From the NCBI GenBank assembly GCA_948968885.1, contig CAREUR010000011.1:1-35759 (forward strand): DNA of 35,759 nucleotides, written 5' to 3'. The DNA is from an uncultured Eubacteriales bacterium. Lineage in GTDB: Bacteria; Bacillota; Clostridia; Oscillospirales; Acutalibacteraceae. Of the stretch, positions 7,090 to 15,380 are shown in pieces. The translations under genes and the position numbers were made by a program. Position 1 is the first letter of the stretch, and each line of letters opens with the position of its first letter. Under the pieces are notes generated by a model, which saw only the letters and a list, made by a program, of their open reading frames with translations, did no database searches and was not told the origin of the DNA.

Positions 7090-9069
7090 TTATTTATTAG
7101 AAAAATAGGCGTCCATAATGTCCTTGGCAACGATTTTTGAGACCATACCCTTAGCGCCATGCTCCACCACCACCGCAATGGCGATTTCGGGCTTCTCGTA
7201 AGGTGCAAAGCAAATAAACGTCGTATGGTCAGAGCCACTGTTTTGCGCCGTACCAGTTTTGGCGGCAATCGGCACCATATATCCGCTAAAATTCGTCGCC
7301 GTACCCGAAAGCACAACCTGCCGCATCGCATCTTTCACAATATTCAAGTTTTCTTCCGAGATTCCCACAGTGTCCACAAGCTCCGGGTGTTCCGGACTAT
7401 TCTCCGTAATAACGTTCTCTCGCAGATAGTCCGTAACTTTGCTGATCAAATGCGGTCGGTAGCGATTACCTCCACTAGCAATCGTCGCCACATATGTCGC
7501 CAGCTGCAACGGTGTAAACTGATTATCCGCCTGACCAATCGCCGCTTTAATCGTCACTAAGTCGCTCCACCGTGATCCTACAGCCTTGCTGTGCTCTGGT
7601 CCGGCCAAAACCCCCTCAGATTCCGTCAGCTCTATCCCCGTCTTTACCCCCAGCCCAAAGCGCTTGGCGTATAGGTCCATTTTTTCTATGCCCAACCGTC
7701 TGCCGGCCTCCGAAAAGAACACGTTGCAAGATTTCGCCATCGCATAGAATAAATCCGCGTTTCCATGCACGCCCAGGCATTTATTTGTGAAGTCGTGCCC
7801 GGGGTAATGGTAAATTCCTGTGCATCGGACCTTGTCTGTCGTCGTTAAAACGCCTTCTTGCAGCGCTCCGCAAGCCACCAACGGCTTAAATATTGACCCC
7901 GGTGCAAAGGAACCCCTAAAAGCCCGGTCAAACAGCGGATTGGCCTTGTCATTCGTGAGCAGCGTGTAGTACCTCGGCTCACTCAGCTTGGCTAAATCGT
8001 AACTCGGGTACGTTGCCGCTGCCAAAATCGAAAAATCCTTCACGCTCAGCGCAACCACCGCACCCGCAACGCAGTCGTGCTGGCCAGAAGACTTCACCGC
8101 CTTCGCTAAAGACTCATTTGCTGCTCTTTGAAGCCGCGAATCAATCGTCAAAAAGATCGTATTTCCGGGCTTTGCCTCTTTTGCGTTCGGCGTGTGCAGC
8201 ACCGAGCCATCCCTTGCCACCTCTACCTTTTTTTCGCCCGCAACACCCCGGAGCATTTCCTCCATCGCGGCTTCGATTCCGCTTTTGCCCACGATGTCAT
8301 TAAGCGTGTAGCCCTTGCTTTTTAATTTTTCGTACTGCTCTTCGGAGATTTTACCCGTCGACCCAACGATATGCGGCGCCAAATCTGAGTTAACAGCCTG
8401 TCTTTTGGCCGACAAGCCTATCCGAACCCCCGGCGTATCCTGAAACTTCTCTGCAATAATCGTCAAAAGCTCCAGGCTAATGTTGTCCGCAAAAGTGTAC
8501 GAGCTCGCCATCGAATCATAGTAACCGCTCACGTCCATGTTGTACTTCACGCTGATTATATCGCGCTTTGTCTTGGCATCAAAATTCTGGCAGCCATACT
8601 TTTGCGCCAGCTTTTCCATGCATTCGTCCGCAGTAGAGTAGGAATTCAAGTTCAGCCGGTTCTTCCCCTTGAGCTCCTTTATCTCCTTCTCCTTGTCCTC
8701 CGCAAACTTAAAATGGCCATTTGGCGCCAGTGTTATCGGCAGCTCATCGATAAATGGCTCTTTTTTTAAGGCCAGGAGCGTAATTAAGTCCAAAATTGTC
8801 TGGTTTTCTTCCTCCGGAGGCAGCGCGAACCTGTCCAGCATAATCTTGTACCCGGTGATGTTCTCCACAAGCCCGACGCCGTTGACATCCAAGATCTCGC
8901 CGCGCAAAATATCTGTTTTGTTCCGATAAATACTGCCCCGATTGGCGCGCTCACGGTATTCTTCGCCGTTTATGATCTGCCAATCCACTAGCCGCGCGAC
9001 ATACGCCGAAAATATTGCAAGAACCAGTCCCGCGCAGAAGATGTATCGCGAATGCTCCTTCAATTTCAA
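7090..9069 (-). CDS. Class B penicillin-binding protein (PBP2/MrdA-like transpeptidase)
   Basis: This is a 659-aa monofunctional DD-transpeptidase that cross-links peptidoglycan outside the membrane. One N-terminal anchor (about residues 9-27) is followed by the dimerisation domain (RGSIYRNKTDILRGEILD near 45-62). The transpeptidase domain has the SxxK motif S392-I-F-K395 in APGSIFK, SxN at S447-C-N449 and KTG at 604-606 in AAKTGTAQ. No PASTA domains follow, which argues against SpoVD/PBP2x and favours the PBP2/MrdA or sporulation-elongation type. The start is not AUG: TTG at 9067-9069 or, better spaced from AAGGG, TTG at 9061-9063. It is divergent from spoIIE, so a sporulation role is possible but not shown. 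Confidence 0.9.
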   Translation of the reverse strand: MKLKEHSRYIFCAGLVLAIFSAYVARLVDWQIINGEEYRERANRGSIYRNKTDILRGEILDVNGVGLVENITGYKIMLDRFALPPEEENQTILDLITLLALKKEPFIDELPITLAPNGHFKFAEDKEKEIKELKGKNRLNLNSYSTADECMEKLAQKYGCQNFDAKTKRDIISVKYNMDVSGYYDSMASSYTFADNISLELLTIIAEKFQDTPGVRIGLSAKRQAVNSDLAPHIVGSTGKISEEQYEKLKSKGYTLNDIVGKSGIEAAMEEMLRGVAGEKKVEVARDGSVLHTPNAKEAKPGNTIFLTIDSRLQRAANESLAKAVKSSGQHDCVAGAVVALSVKDFSILAAATYPSYDLAKLSEPRYYTLLTNDKANPLFDRAFRGSFAPGSIFKPLVACGALQEGVLTTTDKVRCTGIYHYPGHDFTNKCLGVHGNADLFYAMAKSCNVFFSEAGRRLGIEKMDLYAKRFGLGVKTGIELTESEGVLAGPEHSKAVGSRWSDLVTIKAAIGQADNQFTPLQLATYVATIASGGNRYRPHLISKVTDYLRENVITENSPEHPELVDTVGISEENLNIVKDAMRQVVLSGTATNFSGYMVPIAAKTGTAQNSGSDHTTFICFAPYEKPEIAIAVVVEHGAKGMVSKIVAKDIMDAYFSNK

Positions 9070-9199
9070 CCCTTATTCCCGCCTCGCTGCTTTATTTGTG
9101 ATTATTTTTCAAAAATCACACAAAAATTATTCATCGTCGCATAGCCCGCACAACTCCCGCCGCTACGCCATTGTATCACAGACATTCTAACTTACATCT

Positions 9200-9208
9200 A
9201 TTATAGCA
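9200..9208 (-). promoter_or_regulatory. Extended -10 promoter candidate for the PBP gene
   Basis: The minus strand reads TGCTATAAT: a perfect -10 TATAAT (9200-9205) with an extended TGn. No convincing -35 was seen. Transcription would start near 9193, about 125 bases upstream of the PBP start. The rest of 9070-9401 holds only this and the spoIIE promoter. Confidence 0.4.
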
Positions 9209-9322
9209 CATTTTTTCTCCTTTGGATAGCGCCACGCTTTGCGCTCATCCTCGCGTTTTGGCCGCTTTTTTCATATTTCCCGCGAAGTCCTCCCAAAAAG
9301 CTGCAAAAAGCCGCAGCGCGTT

Positions 9323-9355
9323 AAGACAAGCTGTGACTTTGCTTTTGGTTATAAT
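9323..9355 (+). promoter_or_regulatory. Candidate spoIIE promoter with a long 21-base spacer
   Basis: A consensus -10 TATAAT (9350-9355) has a -35-like AAGACA (9323-9328) 21 bases away. In B. subtilis, spoIIE is read by sigma-A from a promoter with an unusually long spacer that needs Spo0A~P. Here TAAGACA (9322-9328) matches 5 of 7 bases of the reversed 0A box TTCGACA at the -35. The box match is weak; the spacer length is what draws attention. Confidence 0.4.
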
Positions 9356-9401
9356 TTAAATTAATTTTGCGGCAAATTATTCCAAATCGCAGGTGATATA
9401 A

Positions 9402-11735
9402 ATGAAAAGTAGCGACTTAATCGCATCGACAGGCCAAAACATAAAAAGTCTGATGCCAGCAGCGCACGCAAAAATCGTGGCAGAGAACATCGTGTGCTTC
9501 ATTCTGGGGTTATTCATATCCAAAGGCGTCACTTTTGGCGCCTACGCGCCGTTTGGGAGCGCCTTCTTGGCCGCCGTGCCTTATAACAACATGCTTTTTA
9601 GCTTTCTTGGCGTTATAATCGGCTACATTCTGCCGAGCGAGATCAACATCGGCATTCGGTATGTCTCCACCGCCGTTGCCATTTGCGCCATCCGCTGGAC
9701 GTTGAACGATTTGCCCAAGGTTAAAGCCAGCAAGCTATTTGCGCCGATTCTTTCCTTTGCGGGCATCATCACGACGGGCTTTGCGGTAAACATCTTCAGT
9801 ATAACCGATTTCAACGAAGTTGCGATGTATCTTTCGGAGGCGATGTTGTCGGGGAGCGCGGCTTATTTCTTTTGCGAAACCGAAAATATTTTGTCGTCAC
9901 GAAGCAGAATCATTAGTCAGTCAGACTTTGTCTGCGTCTGCATGACGGCCTTTATGGTGATTTTGTCCCTGCTGCCAGTGAATTTGGGCTATATTTCTGT
10001 CGGCAAGGTTTTGTCGATTTTGGCAATAATGCTCTGTGCGAAACACCTCGGCGTAGTCGGCGGGAGCATCGCCGGAACCACCGCGGGCGTGCTCCTGGGG
10101 TTGGCCTTTAAAGAGCCGACCCATATTATGGGCGCTTACGCTTTTGGCGGCCTGATTGCGGGGTTTGTTTCGTGCTTTGGCAAAATGGCTTGCTGCCTGG
10201 CTTTTTTGAGTTCTTGCATGGTTATATCCAGCCAGGCCGGCGATCCTACAGTTATTATTTCTGGAATTTACGAAGTTTTGGCCGCGAGCCTAATTTTTCT
10301 TTTCTTGCGTGATGACATCGGCGAGAGATTTACAAGCTTTTTTGCGGCTTCAACCAACTATGAGCAAGATCAAAGCTTCAAAAAGGTTGTCACAATGCGC
10401 CTAAACTCTGCCTCACAGGCTTTAATTAACATCTCGAGCACGATAAATTCGGTCGCCGAAAATTTGGCCAAGGTCAATGCCCACAAAAATCGTGACATAT
10501 ACACCGCAGCGGTTGACAAAGTCTGCAGCAGCTGCGGCCTTCGGAGCTTTTGCTTTGATTCTAAAACCGCGGATACGCTGAGTTCGTTCTCGAAGATTAA
10601 CGAGGTTTTGTGCGAAAAAGGAAAAATAAGCCCCTCCGATTTGCCCTCGAGTTTTGCCCAAAGATGCACCCGGGCGACCGAATTAACGGGTAATATCAAC
10701 TTGCTTTATGGTGAGATGTCCAAAACGAAAATTGCCGAAAGCAGAGTGGCTCAAGTGCGCGATTTTGTCTCGGAGCAATTCTGCGATGTTGGCCTTTTGC
10801 TTTCTGACATCGGCGCTGGAGTCAGAAACTGCGGCACTTTTGACCCAAAATTAGCTCAGGAAATTATCACCAAACTTAAAAAGCTCGGTCTCGCGCCTCT
10901 TGATGTCTGCTGCAGATACGATGGATACGGCCGGATCTCAGTAGAAATTGAGGTCGCCGGGGCGATTGATAAAGGCAAACTCGAAAAGATGAATTTGGCA
11001 AAAAGGCTATCGAGGATTTGCAAAAAAAAGCTCAGCGATCCCGCTATTACCGCCACTCTTAACACCTGCAAGATACAGCTCGTAGAAAAGCCAACTTTCA
11101 ACGTGCAAGTCAAAATCGCCCAGCACATCTGCAAAAACGGCGTGCTGTGTGGCGACAATTATACATATTTTAACGACGGCGCCGGGCGCATGGTTGTCAT
11201 CCTGAGCGATGGCATGGGAACAGGCGGTCGAGCTGCCATCGAGGGAGCCATGGCTTGCAAGGTCATGGAGGACCTGATAAAAGCCGGCATGACTCTCCCC
11301 ACCGCGGTCAAGATCACTAACTCCGTGCTGCGGGTAAAGTCGGAAGACGAGTTTTTGTCCACCCTCGACATCCTCTGCGTAGACTTGTTCACAGGAGCCG
11401 CAAAGCTCATCAAGGCGGGCACTCCACTCACATTGATTAAAAAATGCGAAAACGTGATCCGTCTCGCGCCTGATTCCTTGCCTATTGGCATATTGAAGGA
11501 CGTCAACATCGCAGAGCACACCGACACTCTCGCAGCTAACGACAAAATCCTGATGGTCTCGGACGGCGCAGTATCGCAAAGTGACAAGTGGCTTGAGGAT
11601 ACCTTAAAAACTTGGGATAATCAAGAACCGCAGCAAATCGCGGATTCTATAGTAAAAAAAATCTTAAAAAATCAGTCCGATGATTTCGACGACGACATCA
11701 CAGTGATTGCAATAAAGCTTGCCGACTCACCCTGA
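9402..11735 (+). CDS. spoIIE: Stage II sporulation protein E (forespore PP2C phosphatase)
   Basis: This 777-aa membrane phosphatase dephosphorylates SpoIIAA so that sigma-F becomes active in the forespore, and it also binds the polar septum. The N-terminal third (roughly residues 25-305) is a run of about ten hydrophobic helices. A central cytoplasmic regulatory region follows, including cysteines at CSSCGLRSFC. The C-terminal PP2C/SpoIIE domain shows NGVLCGDNYTYF, the metal-binding ILSDGMGTG (about residue 600), MVSDGAVSQ and the final DDDITVIAIKL. Length agrees with the family (about 800 aa). The ribosome site AGGTGAT precedes ATG. Its 3' end overlaps the converging cwlD end by 9 bases. Start and identity are secure. 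Confidence 0.97.
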   Translation: MKSSDLIASTGQNIKSLMPAAHAKIVAENIVCFILGLFISKGVTFGAYAPFGSAFLAAVPYNNMLFSFLGVIIGYILPSEINIGIRYVSTAVAICAIRWTLNDLPKVKASKLFAPILSFAGIITTGFAVNIFSITDFNEVAMYLSEAMLSGSAAYFFCETENILSSRSRIISQSDFVCVCMTAFMVILSLLPVNLGYISVGKVLSILAIMLCAKHLGVVGGSIAGTTAGVLLGLAFKEPTHIMGAYAFGGLIAGFVSCFGKMACCLAFLSSCMVISSQAGDPTVIISGIYEVLAASLIFLFLRDDIGERFTSFFAASTNYEQDQSFKKVVTMRLNSASQALINISSTINSVAENLAKVNAHKNRDIYTAAVDKVCSSCGLRSFCFDSKTADTLSSFSKINEVLCEKGKISPSDLPSSFAQRCTRATELTGNINLLYGEMSKTKIAESRVAQVRDFVSEQFCDVGLLLSDIGAGVRNCGTFDPKLAQEIITKLKKLGLAPLDVCCRYDGYGRISVEIEVAGAIDKGKLEKMNLAKRLSRICKKKLSDPAITATLNTCKIQLVEKPTFNVQVKIAQHICKNGVLCGDNYTYFNDGAGRMVVILSDGMGTGGRAAIEGAMACKVMEDLIKAGMTLPTAVKITNSVLRVKSEDEFLSTLDILCVDLFTGAAKLIKAGTPLTLIKKCENVIRLAPDSLPIGILKDVNIAEHTDTLAANDKILMVSDGAVSQSDKWLEDTLKTWDNQEPQQIADSIVKKILKNQSDDFDDDITVIAIKLADSP

Positions 11736-12476
11736 CTTGCGCCAATAGTCCAAGAAACCGCAAAAAATCGCAAATGCCACCTTCGACTGGTACTTCTTAT
11801 CCAGCAGATTCCTCACGTCCTCGCTGTTGGACAAAAATCCGCACTCAACAATAACCGCCGGGACCGTAGATTTATTCAAAAGGAAAACGCCCTTTGGCGA
11901 TGGCTTTATCTCGCGGTTGTTGTCCTTTTGGACAAACCCCAAAAACGACGCACGGATGCTCTGCGCCAGCTCTTGGCTCTGCGGGTTGTTCTTCGAGTAA
12001 AAAACCTGCGCGCCCTTATACCGGCCATCCTCAAATTTGTTCTGGTGAATGCTTATCAGCAAATTGTTCGGGTCGCTGTTTACGATGCTCAGCCGATTTT
12101 TCAAGTCCGAAGCCTTCTTAGACCGGATCGTGCTTGAATTCTCGCTATGTATGGACTCATCTTCGTCCCGCGTCATTTTTATGTTAAAGCCCGAAACCTC
12201 AAACAGGCTCTTAAGTTTGAGCACAATATCCAAATTTATGTCCTTTTCGAGCACATTGTCAAGCCCCACAGCGCCGCTATCCACGCCTCCGTGCCCTGCG
12301 TCAAGGATAACCGTTGGAAAGTACGAACCTTTGCCCAGGGAGGCCTGCCGCGAGGCGTGCAAAAAGCATGCGTTCAAAATTAAAGCCGAAAAGGCAATAT
12401 ATCCGCATAAAACTAGGGAGTAAAAAACGGCGTCATTGCCCCATTTCAAGTTTTTCAAAATACCACCCCATAACAT
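11727..12476 (-). CDS. cwlD: N-acetylmuramoyl-L-alanine amidase CwlD
   Basis: A zinc amidase (Amidase_3) that in sporulating bacteria removes peptides from muramic acid during cortex synthesis. This leads to the muramic-lactam that germination lytic enzymes recognise. A membrane/signal helix (AVFYSLVLCGYIAFSALILN) precedes the catalytic domain. Zinc ligands are visible: His in VILDAGHGG, Glu in VLEKDINL, His in LISIHQN; the catalytic Glu is in VIVECGFLSN. The 249-aa length and domain order fit CwlD better than large cell-separation amidases. ATG 12476 lacks a ribosome site, whereas GGGGTGG sits before TTG at 12456-12458, so the true start may be there. It lies 37 bases after whiA, probably in the same operon. 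Confidence 0.88.
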   Translation of the reverse strand: MLWGGILKNLKWGNDAVFYSLVLCGYIAFSALILNACFLHASRQASLGKGSYFPTVILDAGHGGVDSGAVGLDNVLEKDINLDIVLKLKSLFEVSGFNIKMTRDEDESIHSENSSTIRSKKASDLKNRLSIVNSDPNNLLISIHQNKFEDGRYKGAQVFYSKNNPQSQELAQSIRASFLGFVQKDNNREIKPSPKGVFLLNKSTVPAVIVECGFLSNSEDVRNLLDKKYQSKVAFAIFCGFLDYWRKSG

Positions 12477-12513
12477 TTTATGCGGGTGCGGCGTTTTTAG
12501 GACAATTTTAAAT

Positions 12514-13425
12514 TTAGATATTTTCGCTCATACTCAAAAGCTTTTTCATCTTGTGGTTAACCCCAGAGCGTGTAAGCGGGGTCGAAAGATTTTTGCCCAG
12601 CTCTCTTAGCGACATTTCTGGATTCTTAAGCCGCAAATTCGCAAGTTCCCTCAAGTCGTCGGCCAAACAGTTAAACTTGCCGGCCTTCTTCATCTTCTTT
12701 ATCGCATCTATCTGCGCCGTAGCGGCCGCCGCAGTCTTACTGATATTCGCCGCCTCAAAGTTCGTCGTCCTGTTCACGTAGTTGCGGACCTCTTTGACCA
12801 TCTTAATCTGCATGAAGTCCATAGCGCAAAGCTGCGCGCCAATATACGTCAAAAAGTCCGTTATGTCGGAGCTGTCCTTGATGTAAACCACAAAAACGCC
12901 CTTCCGAGTGGTGCTTTTGACCTTTAACGGCACATTTTTTAGAGACGTCAAAACCTCGAACAAGCATTTGGACAAATTCATATAAGGCACGCAAAACTCC
13001 AAATGATAGCCATTCTGCGGGTCCGTTACCGTGCCGCAAGCGATAAACGCGCCCTTCAAAAAGGATTTCACGTCCTCTTGCGTTTTTAGCAAGTCTTTGT
13101 TTATCCTCAAGTTTATTTCGTCTTTTTTTAAGTGCCCAAACTGAGTCAAAATCGCCTTTCTGTCGCACTCTTCAGAGACTCTCAAAATAATATTTTCTTT
13201 TTTATCAGTGCCAGAAAACTCAACATCCACCGCGCAGTCGAAGTTCTGCACCAGCAGATCATACACAAGCTCACTTATGTTGCCGTTTTCCGTGTGAAAC
13301 GATATCTCCGAAAGCTTGAAATTCCTCAAAAACAAAAGCATTCCGTACAGCAAGCAAAAAGAGGCTGTGTCAAACGGCCGGCTCGCCTTGCATAGTTCGT
13401 TCTTGACCCTCGCCGAAAACGTCAT
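12514..13425 (-). CDS. whiA: DNA-binding protein WhiA
   Basis: WhiA is a conserved Gram-positive DNA-binding protein tied to cell division, chromosome segregation and, in actinobacteria, sporulation. The 303-aa product starts MTFSARVKNELCK. Its N-terminal two-thirds form a degenerate LAGLIDADG homing-endonuclease fold without nuclease function. The C-terminal helix-turn-helix is seen in NRTTNFEAANISKTAAAA, MSLRELGKNL and SGVNHKMKKL. GGAGG lies seven bases before ATG. It stands 29 bases after rapZ, the usual yvcJ-(yvcK)-whiA neighbourhood, although yvcK is missing here. Confidence 0.95.
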   Translation of the reverse strand: MTFSARVKNELCKASRPFDTASFCLLYGMLLFLRNFKLSEISFHTENGNISELVYDLLVQNFDCAVDVEFSGTDKKENIILRVSEECDRKAILTQFGHLKKDEINLRINKDLLKTQEDVKSFLKGAFIACGTVTDPQNGYHLEFCVPYMNLSKCLFEVLTSLKNVPLKVKSTTRKGVFVVYIKDSSDITDFLTYIGAQLCAMDFMQIKMVKEVRNYVNRTTNFEAANISKTAAAATAQIDAIKKMKKAGKFNCLADDLRELANLRLKNPEMSLRELGKNLSTPLTRSGVNHKMKKLLSMSENI

Positions 13426-13454
13426 TCAACCGCCTCCTTACGCCAGTTCGTCGC

Positions 13455-14318
13455 TCAATTTTTACTGATGTCCCTGTGGTTGATGACGACGTGGTGGCCG
13501 GCGTCGAGCAGGTGGTTATAAAGGTACTGCGCAATCGCCACCGAGCGGTGATGCCCACCCGTGCAGCCAATCGCGATCACCAGCTGGCTTTTGCCTTCAT
13601 TGCAATAAAGCGGCAGCATATAGTCAATCAGCGAGACCGCCCTCTCAATGAAGCCCTTCGTCTCCTCTCCGTTTAGCACATACTCCGCCACCAGCTCGTC
13701 CAGGCCGGTCAAGTTTCTCATCTCGTCTATATAATAGGGGTTCGGCAGGCACCGCACGTCAAAAACCAAGTCTGCTTCAGTCGGCAAGCCATGTTTAAAT
13801 CCAAAAGACATGCATGTAACCGTCAGCGCTCTTGAAGAATCCGCCAAAAACAGCGACGCGATCCTCTTTTTAAGCTGCGCCGGTGACAAAAACGAAGTAT
13901 CGATCAAATAGTCCGCGGAATTTTTAATAGAAGTCAAGAGTTCTCGCTCGAATCGTATGGCTTTTTGGACGGCTCCATTGTAATTTTCGGCCAGCGGATG
14001 CTTTCTTCGAGACTCTTTATACCGCTGAACCAAAACACTCTCGCGCGCATCCAGAAACAATATTTTGTAATTTTTTCGATTAGCCTTCAGTTTTTCGATC
14101 GACTCAAACGAGCCCTCCAAAAAGTTCTCTCCGCGAATGTCAATAACCACGGCGACCCTCTGCATGCTCTTGTCCGAAGACTTCTGGCACAGCTCATAAA
14201 ACGTCGAAATCAGCTTGGTCGGGATATTGTCAACGCAGTAAAAGCCGATATCCTCCAAGGCATGCAGCGCCTGCGTCTTGCCCGCGCCCGATAATCCCGT
14301 CACAAAAAGGAATTCCAT
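13455..14318 (-). CDS. rapZ: RapZ/YvcJ family nucleotide-binding protein
   Basis: A P-loop protein that in E. coli is an RNase adapter steering the GlmZ/GlmS small-RNA circuit and in B. subtilis (YvcJ) hydrolyses GTP and ATP. The 287-aa length is standard. Walker A is G8-LSGAGK-T15. ALEDIGFYCVDNIP and VIDIRGE follow. The C-terminal RNA-binding-type domain has FGFKHGLP, FDVRCLPNPYY and the signature IGCTGGHHRSVAIA. GGAGG precedes ATG by eight bases. It sits between murB and whiA, in line with a role in cell-wall precursor control. The specific RNA target is not known in Clostridia. Confidence 0.95.
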   Translation of the reverse strand: MEFLFVTGLSGAGKTQALHALEDIGFYCVDNIPTKLISTFYELCQKSSDKSMQRVAVVIDIRGENFLEGSFESIEKLKANRKNYKILFLDARESVLVQRYKESRRKHPLAENYNGAVQKAIRFERELLTSIKNSADYLIDTSFLSPAQLKKRIASLFLADSSRALTVTCMSFGFKHGLPTEADLVFDVRCLPNPYYIDEMRNLTGLDELVAEYVLNGEETKGFIERAVSLIDYMLPLYCNEGKSQLVIAIGCTGGHHRSVAIAQYLYNHLLDAGHHVVINHRDISKN

Positions 14319-14393
14319 AGCTCAAGCCTCCCCCATTTTGCTCTTCCTCAAACTTTCAACTTTATGGCCAATTTCAGCAACAAACGCGCCCTT

Positions 14394-15311
14394 TCAAATG
14401 ATGATTACCTCGCATTCGAGCGCCACTCCGGTCTTTTTCATCACAGTCTCCTTAATGTGGTCAATCAGGCTAACCACATCGTCGCAAGTGGCGTCCCCCT
14501 GGTTCACAATGAACCCCGCGTGCTTGGTGCTGACCATTGCACCGCCAACTTTGGCGCCTTTTAGCCCGCAATTTTGAATCAACGTACCGGCAAAGTTGCC
14601 CACCGGCCTTTTAAAAATGCTCCCTGCGTTGGGATAATTCAGCGGCTGCTTCTCCTTGCGCCTCGAAAGATAGCCATCCATCCTCTCTTTTATATGTATT
14701 TTGTCCCCGACTTCTAGCCTAAATTTCGCCGACAAAATAATCTCGTCAACGCCCCGGTACAGGCTGCTCCTATACGACAAAGCCATCTCGTCCGCGGTCC
14801 TTCTTATAATCTCGCCAGAATAAGTCATGCTCTCGGCCGAAACGATAACCCCCTTCATCTCCTCACCATAAGCGCCAGCGTTCATGAAGACCGCTCCGCC
14901 AACAGTCCCCGGGATCCCGTAAGCAAACTCCAAACCGCTAAGGGATTCTTGCAAAGCAAACTTGCACAGCCTCGAAAGCGCAGTCCCAGCGCCACATTCA
15001 ATCGTGCCGTCATTCTCCAACGTGATCGTCTTAAACTCGCCATCAAGCTTAATCACCGCCCCAGGGATGCCGTCGTCACTCACCAAAAGGTTGGACCCAT
15101 TGCCAACAACCAAAAACGGGACTTCAAAGCCATTCAAAACCTCTATAACCGCGGCCAAGTCAGCCTTAGAGTTCACCGTTATAAAAATGTCCGCAGCGCC
15201 GCCAATTTTAAACGACGTATGCTTTGACATCGGCTCATTTTTCAGTATACTCAAACTCAAGTTTAAGTCCGTCAGCGCCCCAACGGCGCTCTCACACTCA
15301 CTGCTACCCAT
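14394..15311 (-). CDS. murB: UDP-N-acetylenolpyruvoylglucosamine reductase
   Basis: An FAD enzyme that reduces UDP-GlcNAc-enolpyruvate to UDP-MurNAc with NADPH, the second committed step of peptidoglycan synthesis. Landmarks: HTSFKIGGAADIF and VVGNGSNLLVSDDG (FAD binding), EFAYGIPGTVGGAVFMNAGA, the SYRSSLYR tyrosine region, and the proton-donor serine in NAGSIFKRP. The 305-aa, type II form lacks the extra loop found in E. coli MurB. ATG 15311 is chosen because GGAGGA lies just before it; a GTG six codons earlier would place that ribosome site inside the gene. It lies between hprK and rapZ, an order common in Clostridia. Confidence 0.96.
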   Translation of the reverse strand: MGSSECESAVGALTDLNLSLSILKNEPMSKHTSFKIGGAADIFITVNSKADLAAVIEVLNGFEVPFLVVGNGSNLLVSDDGIPGAVIKLDGEFKTITLENDGTIECGAGTALSRLCKFALQESLSGLEFAYGIPGTVGGAVFMNAGAYGEEMKGVIVSAESMTYSGEIIRRTADEMALSYRSSLYRGVDEIILSAKFRLEVGDKIHIKERMDGYLSRRKEKQPLNYPNAGSIFKRPVGNFAGTLIQNCGLKGAKVGGAMVSTKHAGFIVNQGDATCDDVVSLIDHIKETVMKKTGVALECEVIII

Positions 15312-15380
15312 AATTCCTCCACTAATCACAAAATTTTTTCGCGCTTTAACTCTCTTCTTTTTATTTTTCTAATTTCGAAA

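Noticed and set aside
7159..7560. 133-codon plus-strand frame opposite the PBP transpeptidase domain.
   Set aside because: It is Arg/His-rich and low in hydrophobic order, as expected for the antisense of a conserved gene; no start signal.
11007..11587. Long antisense frames (142 and 190 codons) opposite spoIIE, and similar ones opposite rapZ, murB, hprK, aroB and aroC.
   Set aside because: They are codon shadows of well-identified genes, without ribosome sites or recognisable protein features.
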